Positions 12,901-23,227 of a stretch of 64,000 bases of DNA are shown here, one piece after another. The notes under the pieces are model-generated. The model was given only the letters and a program-made list of their open reading frames with translations. It was not told the DNA's origin and made no database searches. The translations under genes and the position numbers were made by a program. The stretch's first letter is position 1, and each line of letters starts with the position of its first letter. Source of the DNA: Toxonevra muliebris (lineage: Eukaryota; Arthropoda; Insecta; Diptera; Pallopteridae); contig OY829326.1 of assembly GCA_963691655.1 (NCBI GenBank), positions 71,727,235 through 71,791,234 of the forward strand. Direction: 5' to 3'.

Positions 12901-13735
12901 TACTCTCTTCAAACTGAACGGTCATGGACTTCTAGCACTTGCTCTGAATGTCCGGTATTGAACGCTCTATTTCAAACAAAAGATAATGCTCAGTAAGAGA
13001 ATTTGGTTTCTAAACTGAAGTAGTGTTCTAGAATTATACAACCGCGTTACCTACGAGTTACTAATTTAGATGGCATATGGTATTATTTCATGGAATTACG
13101 GTCCTACGTTTTCGTTCGGCATCTGTCGTAATATCTGTTACTTACACATCTAGGTTTTTTTCTGCGATTCCTACAATTAGACTTTCAAAATTTTCGGAAA
13201 TATGGCAAATACTTGCCACAGGTGCCATCTGTAATTAGCAACATCAATATGCATAGAATATTCAACTCTTCAGAATAATCTATAGAGCGATTGGTGGCAA
13301 GGGTAACCCCTTATTGTATTCAAATTAGTTCTTTTTGCTGTTTCAACAACAGAGCTCAGACATATGTATATCCCGTATTTCCTTTTTCTATTCTTTAAAT
13401 ATACCAGATTTAATAATAAATGCAAATAGAACCCGCAACGTCAAAGGCCTCAGGTGTCTCTCAACACTCCAGTGCCAAATATGCTTACTTTGGTCATAAT
13501 TGAAAGTGGTTAGCAGTCTCATCCCATTCTTTCACCGAACCACAGGCAGCACAGAAGACACTGGCTTCTAGGTCAATCATATTCAAATGTTTGGCCCAAG
13601 AGTATAGTACGGGTTCTTAGTCCAAAAAACTAGTTTACAAACCCTTTCAGGCCAGGAAGGAGGTTAGCTGATTTATTTCTTGAGATTTCTAAGTATCCAG
13701 AAACCTATAGCAACAGCAGGCTTTTATTTTATCCA
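9931..13735. other. non-coding stretch without recognisable genes
   Basis: AT-rich, with an (AAAT)n run near 10165-10200, CA-rich bits near 11105-11130 and A/T runs near 12330-12500. The short frames here resemble no family. 13430-13640 is somewhat more GC-rich and could belong to the LINE remnant that follows, but I recognise no domain in it. Confidence 0.5.
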
Positions 13736-13739
13736 ACAC

Positions 13740-14335
13740 AATTAAGCCTGGATTTAAATATATCAACATTTGTAACTAGCGCACACAAAGAAAAGGTCCT
13801 AGACATAGCCATAGAGAATGCTCTAATGAGCAGGCTGACAAAGAACTGGATGGTTTCTGACGAACCGGATAATAAAATCATAAAACTCGACTTAAAAAAT
13901 ACCCATCAATAAATAGTGTTTTGAGAAATCCCAAGAAAACAAATAGAGATCAGTATCTAAAAAACCTGAGTAAAAATATAACTCATCTAAAGTTGGGTAT
14001 TGATATTTGGAATAATCTAGAGCTGAAAACAATAATAGAAGGTTTCAGTAAAGCAATTATTTATGCAAACGAGAGCAATTGTTCAGTAAGGAAAATAAAT
14101 TCCGCAAAGGATGTAACATGATGAGCGAACAATAGTTTGCAGGTTATTCAACTGGCTGAAACTAATCGGACACTGGTTAGAATGTCGAAATACCCTAAAC
14201 ACTTATAATAAAGAGATCAGCGAAGCTAAGAGTGTTAGGTTTAGAAATTTCTGTGGAAATACTGAAGAAGTCTTGGTAAGGCATCAACATTTAATGGAGT
14301 TAGAAAAAGGTAAAAAAGAGAAAACTTATCTTCTG
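13740..14335 (+). pseudogene. LINE fragment: endonuclease end and EN-RT linker
   Basis: An open stretch at about 13745-13912 reads STFVTSAHKEKVLDIAI, then NWMVSDEPDN. This matches the last part of the apurinic-like endonuclease domain of I/R1/LOA-type LINEs, whose usual motifs are TFVT, VLDI/VIDL and W-VSDEPSLSDH-I. It is followed by RNPKKTN and, after several stops and frame changes, by RLFNWAKLIGHW-like and ECRNTLNTYNKEISEAK segments typical of the linker before the reverse transcriptase. The reading is mine by eye. The copy is dead: it has stops near 13912 and 14121 and at least one frameshift. A fold-back element follows it. Confidence 0.6.
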
Positions 14336-14529
14336 TTAACCCATTCACTACCTTTCGATAACAATCCCTGCGTTGCCAGCTATCTTAGTGGAGATTTCTG
14401 TAAGAGAGTGCAGATGTTGTTATCCGCCTTTCTTTTATTTGAACGCGAATATCACGGTGACAAATTGGCGTTAGAACTTTAAACATATTCTAAAATTTTA
14501 TTTTATAGTAGTCAATACAAATATTGTAA
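14336..14529. other. short unassigned segment between LINE fragment and fold-back
   Basis: No domain is recognised. A TTAACCCATTCACT stretch at about 14336 recalls TTAA-type element ends, but no partner end was found. Confidence 0.3.
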
Positions 14530-16144
14530 CACTGTGTGACAGTGATCTTTCACTTTTATGGAGACCTAAAACAAATTGAAGGTCTAGTTATGCTAAGAAA
14601 AATGGTATGGCGGAAATTTCCCATACACCCCCAAAATCTAGTTTTATGGTCAAAAAAACGTTTTTGGGTAGGTTGGTGTGAACAATCGCTCATAAATTTG
14701 CTAATTTTTATACGATTTACAATTTTTGAAAGGAGAAAAATAGTTCTTTTTGACCATGTACTGTTTATTTTCATGAGTTAAAAACTGACGAGACTGCAGT
14801 TGAAAGTAGTTGCGATTTTTCGATTTTTTAATCATTTTTTCGGCTTGGACGATGTTTTTACGATATTATCCGATCTTGGAGATTTTTTGCGACAAAACAC
14901 ACTTTCAAAGTAAATTTAATGCCGTGTTGAATGATTTTTTTTTTATGAAATTGGGTGAAAATTGACGGAGTTGTGTGAATTTTAAGATTTTAAGAACATT
15001 TTATTATTTATAATAATTCAGTACAGTGCACAGTGCAGAGTGCTCTTTGATTCAAAAATGTTTGCCTCTTTCATTTCAACTACTAGCAATAATCAGCAAG
15101 CATGCTGATGAAGCTCTTGTCTTGGAAAAGTTTTTCAATGATTCCTATTTTCTGGTGGAGTCATTCACCTTATGGCGGTGTTCTTACTGAACCTTTACTT
15201 ACAAAAGAAGGCTGTTTCCCTAACCGCTTCGTTATTCAAAGTTTCAGGGCTCAGTTTAAAATTGTGATATGCTATTATTTACCAAAATATGTAATTTCAT
15301 CACTATATATAGAAGGGGTCCAAGATATAGAGTTTTAAAAATTTCACATGTGTGAGAGATGGGCGTGGTAATAATCCAATCTATCCCATTTTTTGCAATA
15401 ATATATGGCAATAATAATGTTTATAAGTGCACCAAATTTTAAGATCATATCTATAATATATACCAAGTTATATCCTTTTCGCGGTTTTATTTGTATGGGA
15501 GGTAGGCGTGGTAATAGTCCGATCGTTATAATTTTTGAAACAGTGATTGTTAATGACCTCATGAGCCAACAAACCAAATTTCAGAATTTTGGCCGGCTAA
15601 AAACAGATTTGACCCCATAGTGCACTGAACTGAATGATTATAAATAATAAAATCGTAAAACTCCAACAACTCCGTCAATTTCCATCCAATTTCTATTAAA
15701 AAAAAGGTCATTCGAAACGGCATTAAATTTACTTTGAAAATTTTTTGTCGCAAAAAATCTCCAAGATCGGATAATATCGTAAAAACATCGTCTAAGCCGA
15801 AAAAATTATTAAGAAATCGAAAAATCGCAAATATTTTCAACTGCAGTCTCGTAAATTTTCAATTCATGAAAATAAGCAATACATGGTCGAAAAGAACTAT
15901 TTTTCTCCTTTCAAACTAAGAATAAATTAAATTAAATAAAATTGTAAATCGGATAAAAATTAGCAAAGTTATGAGCGTTTGTTTACATGAAGCTACCCAA
16001 AAACGTTTTTTTGACCATAAAACGAGATTTCGGGGGTGTATGGGAAATTTCCGCCATACCATTTTTCTTAGCATAACTAGACCTACAATTTGTGCCAGGT
16101 CTCCATAAAAGTGCCTGCATTTTTTTTTTTTTTGTCACGCAGTG
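14530..16144. mobile_element. fold-back element with long terminal inverted repeats and TAA duplication
   Basis: Arms of about 480-530 bp (14530-15030 and about 15610-16144) are reverse complements. Examples are CTAGTTATGCTAAGAAAAAT (14585) against its complement at about 16058, and ATCTCCAAGATCGGATAATA (15758) against its complement at about 14859. The tips are CACTGTGTGACA and TGTCACGCAGTG. TAA flanks both sides (14527-14529 and 16145-16147), fitting a 3-bp target duplication as in PIF/Harbinger elements. The centre (15100-15600) has no transposase and contains two GGGCGTGG or GGCGTGG phrases about 142 bp apart. LINE sequence lies on both sides, so it inserted into a LINE. Confidence 0.75.
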
Positions 16145-16197
16145 TAATGCAAAGAAATCACTCAATAAACTAAGTCTAACCTCTGGCTGAGATTCTG

Positions 16198-16330
16198 CGT
16201 ACACAGATGGATTGAAAGTTGGTTGTAAAGTTTATATTAGTTAAAATCTCTATAAGCTAGAAGGATAGTCATATTCGCGGGCAATCAAGCTGTCAAAGCC
16301 TTAGACGTAACTTCAATTTGGCATATCAAT
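16198..16330 (+). pseudogene. LINE RNase H domain fragment
   Basis: The frame at 16199 reads YTDGLKVGCKVYIS, close to the YTDGSK-GVGAGVY start of LINE RNase H domains, including the first catalytic Asp. A later frame reads RIVIFAGNQAVKAL, aligning with the SDSQAA-KAL motif but with the Asp and Ser changed. Stops and a frame change lie between. With 13740-14335 on the other side of the fold-back element, this may be the same LINE insertion with most of its reverse transcriptase missing. Confidence 0.45.
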
Positions 16331-18579
16331 ATCACCCACTAAACTATCGAGGTCGTCAAACACCGTCCACCTAACATTGAAATAATGTTGGCCTATTTTA
16401 AGCCCATCCCGTAGAGTCTAGTTATCCCACCAGATTTTACTATAGAGAGATATCATATTCAGTAAGAAAACCTTCTCTTTTCAGTAAGTCAGTTGTTTCC
16501 TGACTATGGAATTTTGTCTCTTTAACCTTCCCTCACACCCCTGATTATACTGACCATATTAACCAAATTTCTCTGTATATTTAAATAAACTGCATTACAA
16601 CATTATCCAGGGGTGCGCTTGCAAAAACTGTGAACTATTCTGTGAAAACCTTTCTGCATTTAATTTGAAGTGCTAATCAAGATGTATAAATCACGAAAAA
16701 AAAACTCATGAGAAAATCATAAACGAGATAAAAACATTTTGGATTTCCTAGGAATATATAGACATTTTACACGTAAACACACAATGCTGCAGTTCAAATT
16801 GCAGTTTAACTTTCATTAGCACAGTGTGACATTTCATCAAGATCACACACAATCATTCACTCCCACCCTACGTTCATTCGTTCGTTTGTTCGTTCTGCAT
16901 CAACACACGCAATTAAACAGCAGCAGCTAACGCCACCAGAAAGTGAGGCACCAGAAATATATTTTGTAACTAGTAGCACCAGCTCTACACACAATGGACA
17001 AATGGGCGAGTGCGAGCAATTTGTCAAGCATTGCATCGCAACGCTTCTCACTGCAAATACAAATCAAATTTTAGTTATAATTCACGTGGAAAAAAAAAAA
17101 CTGAATCACAGAACATAACCAAAAAAAAAACAAACGAAATTATCTCTATCTCTCTAACACTATGAGATGTGTGAATAGATATGACTGAGATGCAGTGATG
17201 AGTAACAGAATTGAATGTTTCGTCTGCTGCTTGTCGATTGTTTGTCGCGAGGCGTGAGAAAAAATTCTACCCAAATTTTGTGGCTGAACTGAGTGAACCT
17301 TGATTGAACCTTATGCTAAATTTATAATTATAATTGCTACTTTTGTGACGTGCCTTTTATGCATGTATGTGCGTGTGTGTGTGTGTGTGTGTGTGCTTGA
17401 GTGTGTGTATGTGTCTGTATGCCTTTTGGGTGCACACTTAAGTATGCGGGTTACAACGGTAGAGCGTAGCGCATCTTTTTTTCTCCTCGAGCTGACGTTG
17501 TATTTTTAAACTACACACTCAAAAAATTCTGCCTTTTGTCTCTGGGGTGATTCACGCGCAGCGCCCAAGTGCGAAAAGGCACACATCGTCGCAGTCATTT
17601 TAAAGTGTACGGTGTACGGTGATGGTCACGGTTTTGCAAAAAAAAAAGGGTGTGCTATGTGTGTGAGTGTATTTTTAAAAATTGAGAGGGTACTTTCTTT
17701 CTTCTGTTTAAACTCGAATCGGCTGAGTTCGTGTTGTTTTATAAAATATTCTTATTTAATTGTTGCAACACGCACACACACTTTTGTTGGTAGGTAGGTA
17801 GCGCCGCCACCGTATGTTTGTTGTCATGTTGTTGCCATGTTGTTTATTGTTTTTACGGTTTGGCTTTTTTTCTCCCGTATACGGGAGATTCCTTTCCTTT
17901 CTTCCTTCCTTCCGTGTGCATTTCATGAGAATTATATTATTATCAAATAAACTTATCGCACTCTCAAATAAAGCAAAACAACAACAAACAAAAACTATTT
18001 TACGCCACTTTTGCGTTAAAGTGGTTTTCTATGTTTGGTTGTATTAGATAACAACAACAGCAACAAAAAGATCGAAGTACGCGACAATGACAAATATTTC
18101 AAGTGTGTAACACGTGACCCCTAGCGTGTAACTGTACCTCTTTTTTTTATTTATTTACTATTTAGTTTAAAGCCAATGGGTATTGGAAAATTGCCACCCT
18201 CTCTGCGGGTGTTGTTAATGTTTGGTTGTTGCCTGATTTGTTTGGTGGCTCTTGATGTCATGCGACATATTGTCTCTCGCCAACACCAAAAACAACATCG
18301 CCCATATTTTTACACGTGTTTGTTTTAATTTAAATTTTTTTTTCTTAATTAATCGCATGAATTTTATGTGGAAACCAGATGATATTTGTCACATCAAATT
18401 TTGTATAAAATTTCAATAAATCATCAAAGTTTTCGGGCATGTTTACACCTTAGTTTTTAGGGCGTAATGTGGGAGAGTTATCCAAAGAATGAACAGAAAT
18501 TAATTAACTATTGAAGCTGAAGAAAGTTAGATAATATGAATTGATAAATACTTGTAAGTAGCATACTCCAGTACGCTTA
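16331..18579. other. non-coding stretch with GT microsatellite
   Basis: No gene or element ends recognised. A GT/TG microsatellite lies at about 17367-17396 and poly-A runs lie near 17090-17130. Short frames are compositional. Confidence 0.55.
17367..17396. repeat. GT dinucleotide microsatellite
   Basis: About 14 GT units with one interruption, followed by a shorter GTGTGTATGTGTC stretch. Confidence 0.9.
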
Positions 18580-19054
18580 TTTACCTTACAGTAAGTGACT
18601 GAGTTTGCTTTCTCATATAAGAGAAAAAATAAAACTTAAATACTTTTTGCACAGTATACAGTATGCCAGATAGAAAAATGTATTCTGAAATATTTTGAGG
18701 TCTTCTGAGATTTGACAATTGTGACATAAATTCGCTCAATAAATTTTGACAAATAATTTTGTTTGTGAGTTTTTCTCTCTTAACCCATTTTTGTCTGCCG
18801 TACACAAATAAGTAACACATATTCTAATCCATCTTCATGGAGGCTTTCAAAATCATCCATGCAATGTTGTCGTTCATTGTTGCTGCATGCATCTTTTGAA
18901 AAAGTGCTGGCTTCAGCTATTTCGAAATTGTCCAAAAAATGTTGTTGTTGTTGCTCTTTGTTGCTAACATTTTCTTCGTCAAAGGAAATATCCAGCCAGT
19001 TAGTGTCATCGATTTCGGTATTTAACGTTGTGCTTAATAGTTCGGTATTTCTAG
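18580..19054 (-). pseudogene. P-like gene exon 6: C-terminal region, frameshifted
   Basis: After an acceptor TTTTCAG the frame reads ARNTELLSTTLNTEIDDTNW, an acidic Gln-rich stretch and FESLHEDGLEYV, like the EDAMEYIAGY region of P transposase. The frame then ends at a stop at 18782-18780. A different frame from about 18815 stays open to 18581 and reads RQKWVKREKLTNKIICQNLL and LYTVQKVFKFYFFSYMR, resembling the basic tail. One indel near 18815 would explain both. Confidence 0.6.
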
Positions 19055-19114
19055 CTGAAAATTAAAAACACGTTCTAAATACTTGGGGATATTGTGCAAT
19101 TTTTCGCTAAATAC

Positions 19115-19840
19115 CAAACAAATATTTTCGCAAACGGTATTTAAATTGCATTGCGCTTGGGTGATCGTTTAATCCACCACTACTTCTCATCGCACCGAAA
19201 AAATGCTCGAGAACATTCTGGTTTAAGCGTTGAGTTACCAAATACTCCATATTAAATTTTTCTTTCACATATATAAACAAGTTATTTAGCGACGAATTGG
19301 TAACTATAACGCCTTTTTGAAAAGGTACTAAGCTATTTTTGTTGAGTATTATAGGTTTTGACATGAGCTCAGTCATTCTGCGAAGAACAGCTACTTGCTC
19401 AATTTCTGTATTGAATGGCTTCTTATAGCAAGTGAAATTTTGTGCGAGTAATTTTGAGTTCAATATATCAAACCAATCATTTACTAATTGAATAAAATCA
19501 GCGCATTCAATTGGTTGATAAATATCTTTACCATCAGCATAGCATCGTCTTATTGCGTTTGCAGTGGTATTGGAAAAAAGCTGAGCAGCCCATTTAACCT
19601 TTTGGCGATTTACATTTTTCACACACAGGTGCTCTTCTGACAATTTATACACAATTGACACATCGGAGCTACATGTGCAATTCAATACTTGTTTTAAAGT
19701 TTGAATAGTAATGATCTTGCCATTGTACATGAACCCACTATCTATGAAATGGTTTCTTACCAACTTCAGTAGATGTGGAACATCCGCGAAAACGAAAACT
19801 TTCTCTGACGAATTCACTGGATTTCTGAACCATGTTTTGT
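19115..19840 (-). CDS. P-like gene exon 5: RNase-H-like/GTP-binding region
   Basis: This fully open exon of 726 nt is the largest intact piece. It starts after an acceptor ending ATAAAG, reads KTWFRNPVNSSEKVFVFADV, and contains PHLLKLVRNHF, KVKWAAQLFSNTTANAIR, then LNQNVLEHFFGAMRSSGG and DHPSAMQFKYRLRKYLF near its end. The Glu of VLEHFF fits the conserved catalytic Glu of P-type transposases. Its 3' donor (G then GTATTT, 19114) gives phase 1 and joins the next exon to form an Ala codon, giving LF-ARNTELL, the sequence expected at this junction in P proteins. Confidence 0.8.
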
Positions 19841-19898
19841 CTTTATAAATAAATAGGATAATATATAAAAACTTTTTAAATCAAAAGTTGGAACTTAC

Positions 19899-20424
19899 TA
19901 ATGTTAATATTAAGTTCTCTCCATAAAGCTTGATTTGTGGGCCCCATGTCTGACACGACTCCGACAACAGTGAAACCTACATTGTAAAGTTTTGTTATTA
20001 TTTCACACAAAAGCTTGTGCGTCATTTTTGTGTCAAAGCCGTAGAAAACTGGTTGTTTCCAAGAAGCTTTCAATCCGCGAGCTATTGCCACTTGAACATA
20101 GTTGCTGGGCTTTCTCACTGCCTTGTTTAGGTGATCGAACTCATAACATGTTGCAATCTTCATCTCGTCAAAAGAAAGAATGCACAACTTTTCCTCTTTT
20201 GTGAGTTGATTGTGCTGCATTATTTGGATTATATTTTCCAAAATGCCTTCATCAAGTTTTACCGCTCTAACCCAATTGTTAGTAATATAATTTCCAGTGC
20301 ATCGTTTATGCATTTCATGGTATTAAGTTTTTTCTGAAGTGCCAAGTTTTCATGCTCCATCGTTTTTAATAATCTTAAAAGTCGCATGTTTTCAATTATT
20401 GTTGCACTTTCCATTATTTCGTGT
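19899..20424 (-). pseudogene. P-like gene exon 4: leucine zipper and start of catalytic domain, with deletion
   Basis: It opens with a coiled coil (ENMRLLRLLKTMEHENLALQ, then KKLNTMKCINDALE), fitting the dimerising leucine zipper of P transposase. At about 20285-20297 the sequence skips about 150 bp present in copy 2 (the part ending GFPLPYVSTLNN there), and the frame changes. The remainder is open (19876-20313) and reads NNWVRAVKLDEGIL, SFDEMKI and VSDMGPTNQALWREL. The Asp residues of the DEM and SDMG motifs lie where P-type catalytic acids are expected. The exon ends at a GTAAGT donor (19898). Confidence 0.75.
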
Positions 20425-20477
20425 CTACAAGAATGTATTTCTTATACTATTACAAAAATCTAATGGTGCTAACTTAC

Positions 20478-20534
20478 TCAGTTTGGCTTTCGTTATTAAC
20501 AAAAGTGGTTTTCGTGGCTTCGCAACTTGAGGAT
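20478..20534 (-). CDS. P-like gene exon 3: short linker
   Basis: A 57-nt exon reading SSSCEATKTTFVNNESQT, bounded by a 65-nt and a 53-nt intron, both with GTAAGT donors. Its phase fits both neighbours. It has no domain of its own. A downstream acceptor choice (CAAATAG rather than CATTTTAG) is needed to keep the frame open. Confidence 0.55.
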
Positions 20535-20599
20535 CTATTTGAGTGAAACACTAAAATGTCATTCTCAACATTAGAAGCGCTTTTCCAAAAATTACTTAC

Positions 20600-20758
20600 T
20601 GTGTTTCTTCATCATGCCTATGCATTGCTTTCATGTGAGCTAAAAATTTCGTCCATGACCACAGTAGAAACTTTTCACTGCAATATCCACATTGGAAATA
20701 GTAGTTCTTGTGATCAGTGGATGCGACAACTGAGCCACATCTTCGTAATTCTTGTTGT
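20600..20758 (-). CDS. P-like gene exon 2: C2H2 zinc finger
   Basis: A 159-nt open exon between an acceptor ending AATAG and a donor GTAAGT, in phase with exons 1 and 3. It encodes QCGYCSEKF, then a 10-residue stretch and AHMKAMHRH, giving Cys-x2-Cys-x14-His-x4-His, close to a C2H2 finger. The classical P transposase, as I know it, goes from THAP to leucine zipper without such a finger. A decayed version exists in copy 2 (about 24026-24185), so the exon predates the split of the two copies. Confidence 0.65.
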
Positions 20759-20962
20759 CTATTAAACAAAATTCATTTCACAATTACTTTTCTCAAAAAT
20801 GTTTTCCTACATAACTTTAAAACTGAAATCAAAGCCGTTTCAAGAAAAATACCAACTTCCAATCATATTTGTACTTTTAACGGTTTAAAATACTTGTTAA
20901 ATATTTGGAAAGGGAAGATTGGTATAAGGAAAAAACATTTTATTTTCGGATTTAGCCCCTAC

Positions 20963-21240
20963 TGTTGTGGGAAACATTCAGTATTGTCGGAAAGTTGCGC
21001 AGACAATAGATTTTGCGATGGTACTGCATATGGTTGCAGCAGTCGCCTCCGTTTACCATCCCCGAGCGCCCTTAAATCGGTTGCCACAAAATGCATTGCG
21101 CATACCCTCTGAGTGCTCTTCAGCGGCTTGCTACAGGCAGCTTCCCATTTTCTTTTCAAGCTTTCTGCACTGGGAATACAAAACATGGAGACATCTTGGT
21201 GCAATGTACTTTTACAAACGCAGCAGTTATTTCCTGGCAT
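20963..21240 (-). CDS. P-like gene exon 1: THAP DNA-binding domain
   Basis: Starts at an ATG (21240) and encodes about 92 residues. Zinc ligands of the C2CH type are Cys6, Cys9, Cys47 and His50. The conserved Trp is residue 32, Pro is 23, and the AVP motif is at 72-74, matching the usual THAP length and order. THAP domains of P transposases bind DNA near the element ends. The exon ends at CAACA followed by GTAGGG (donor at 20962-20961), leaving phase 2. Without splicing, a TAG follows at once. This domain appears intact in copy 1. Confidence 0.88.
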
Positions 21241-21621
21241 TTTTTCAATTTACTTTCTATTTATTTCTCTATGTATTTTTTTATATGCCACCAACTGATT
21301 AATTTATTTTTTATTTACTTTTGAAATGACAAATATTTTGGGAGAAAAGAGAGGAAAATTTTTAGATTTGGCAGATGTCAGAAGGCAACAAAGAGGGTGT
21401 CATTTCTATTTATTTCACTATGACTTTTTGCTTCACTTCATTTTTGAAAGAACAATTTTCTCATTCTAAAAAAAATCCTATTCAATAAAGTTGTGTTTTT
21501 GAAAATTTCTCTTAAAAAAAAAATAAAAAAAACTAAGCTTTTTTTGCCAACACATATACAGCTACGGTTAATGACACGCAAACAATATTTTTTTGTCATA
21601 TAAATATTTACATTAAGTTTA
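21241..21621. other. 5' flank of P-like gene
   Basis: Untranslated AT-rich sequence. The minus-strand string starting CATAGTGAAATAAAT at 21422 recalls the terminus of the classical P element, but I found no matching opposite end below 18580, so the element boundary is not settled. Confidence 0.3.
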
Positions 21622-21905
21622 GCGAAACAAGCGGACGAGTTGTGGGCAAAGCTGTCCGAAGAGCTCAATGCAATGGTGTCACCAGGACGCCGATGAAATG
21701 CAAACAGGTAGATTTATGTGTTAAAAACAAAATATATGAGCAAAATTAATAATTTTCCTTCAATATAGAGAACGACCAAGTGGAAGCACTATCTTCAAAG
21801 TCACGCCCGAAAACTGAGGGCTAGCCAGAAGGCTACAGATGGGAACCATCCCTGGAGGCCATGCCGGCATTTGAAGAGGATACCATAGCATGTCTAGGTG
21901 CAATG
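21622..21905 (+). pseudogene. possible Myb/SANT-like DNA-binding domain relic (two exons)
   Basis: Frame from 21622 reads AKQADELWAKLSEELNAMVS, resembling the start of Myb/SANT-like domains found in zeste-type proteins and in Harbinger accessory proteins. A GTAGAT donor (21708) and an AATATAG acceptor (21768) bound a 61-nt intron. The next block reads TTKWKHYLQSHARKLRASQK and, after a frame change, LEAMPAFEEDTIACLGAM, then Gln-rich sequence with stops. An in-frame TGA near 21694 and a frame change mark it as decayed. The family call is by eye and uncertain. Confidence 0.35.
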
Positions 21906-22987
21906 GCCTGCAGAGTTCGCTTTCAACAACAACTCCAACAACAACTGCAGCCCCAATAACTGCTGCAGCAACTCCAGCAACAACAATTCGTATTTCTATA
22001 ACAACATCAGCATCAGAAGATACAACGGTTTCAACAATAGAAGCAGCGACAGCTATCGAAGAAGTTGAAAATATGGTGTTTTCTGGGGACTCTTTCTTTT
22101 CGCTGAGTGCCGGTGGGCTCACACTAAGGACTGCATCTAGGAGAATGGCCCCGGCTGTCATGTTTGGAGCGATTCCTGCCGCAGTAATCAGCGCGATGAG
22201 AGGAAGGCGAAACAATATTATTGACAGAAGTAATTCAAGAAGTGGGTAGAATCTCAATAACAAATTTGCTGAAGAAAAACTGATATTTAGAAACAATTTA
22301 TCAATTTTATCTCTTGAGCTTGGAGCTTACCATATAGAATTGAAAAGTTACGTAATCAGGATCATCACCCTAACTGGATTTTTCTGGATTAGCCGAAATA
22401 AGCGATTTCTTTGTCATTGAAGTTCGCGTTTTTTCATTTTTTTTGTAAAACAAATTTTAAATATTAAAATGTCAAGGGATTCGCCAGAAAATGGAGAACG
22501 CTGAGAAACCTTATTCCTAAGGAAAGAGTTGTCTTCTGATTATTGCATGTTTTTAATTCATTAATGAGCCTCAAACATTTTTGGTTGATCAGAAATTGCT
22601 TCCGCCATTGAAAACGGGTTACTGCTATCTCTCAATGACCTGAGAATTCTCCACCGTTCCAAGTTTTCTCTTCTTTTTTTTGCCGCCTAAATTGCATAAA
22701 AAATACCCGCTTCTTCTTTCCAGATACTAAATCTACAAAAACAAATCTACCGACGTATGTAACGAATTTTATAAGAAATCTTTCGCTTGAAGATAGCTGA
22801 CATGACATATGTCATTTTTATTACAAAATTGGTTTTACATAATTTTGTAAGGCGACTAAAATTTAGCTGTAAATCTAAAATCATAGAAAAATTACCAAAA
22901 AGCCAGACATTTTTTAGAACAATTTGAAACAGTTTTTTTTATTTTGAACAATTTGTTGTTTTAATTGATTTTGTTTTAAACGCTTGT
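21906..22987. other. CAA/GCA-rich tail and unassigned sequence
   Basis: 21906-22060 is rich in CAACAA/GCAGCA and may be the Gln- or Asn/Ser-coding continuation of the preceding relic; every frame there is either interrupted or low complexity. 22260-22987 shows nothing recognisable. Confidence 0.4.
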
Positions 22988-23227
22988 TTAACCCTTCGGA
23001 GGGCGCCTCGCTGCAATTTAGCCGCAAATTATTTAATTTGTGTGTTTTAAAATACAAATCATAGTAGTCGACCGCTGCCACTCAAATGACTATGTAAGTT
23101 TTGAGAGTCAGCGTGGTTTACCGTTAGCCGTTGGCTTCTGCGTTACATCGTTCAGCTGAGATTTGTGTTTGAAAATTGGTAACTCGCTTTTGCGGCTAAT
23201 TTGCAGCGGCGCGCCTTCTCGGGTAAC
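22988..23227. mobile_element. short GC-ended inverted-repeat element, piggyBac-like (TTAA) terminus
   Basis: The left end is TTAACCCTTCGGAGGGCGCC. The right end, reverse complemented, starts GTTACCCGAGAAGGCGCGCC. Both continue with CGCTGCAA-TTAGCCGCAAA, so about 40 bp are shared with few mismatches. TTAA is kept only at the left. Length about 240 bp, no coding capacity. The GC-rich ends stand out from the AT-rich surroundings. Confidence 0.6.

Larger units (their letters stand above)
18580..21240 (-). pseudogene. P-element-like transposase gene, copy 1 (six exons, disabled)
   Basis: Six minus-strand blocks join through GT-AG introns: 21240-20963, 20758-20600, 20534-20478, 20424-19899, 19840-19115 and 19054 down to about 18580. 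Every junction I tested keeps phase. The order is THAP zinc finger, C2H2 finger, short linker, leucine zipper, then RNase-H-like P transposase motifs (SFDEMKI, VSDMGPTNQALW, FADVPHLLKLVRNHF, LEHFFGAMRS, FKYRLRKYLF, ARNTELL). This is the domain order of P transposase and its relative THAP9, plus an extra C2H2 exon. Such proteins cut and paste P-type elements using GTP. A deletion of about 150 bp with frameshift in exon 4 and a frameshift near 18815 disable it. A domesticated gene is less likely given these lesions and the decayed second copy nearby. Confidence 0.85.

Noticed and set aside
21408..21422. P-element terminal inverted repeat
   Set aside because: Similarity to the classical P terminus is short and no matching opposite end or 8-bp duplication was found.
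21760..22296. 178-codon minus-strand frame
   Set aside because: It is antisense to a CAA/GCA-rich stretch, giving Val/Ala/Ser-rich low-complexity sequence; the plus strand carries the better domain signal.
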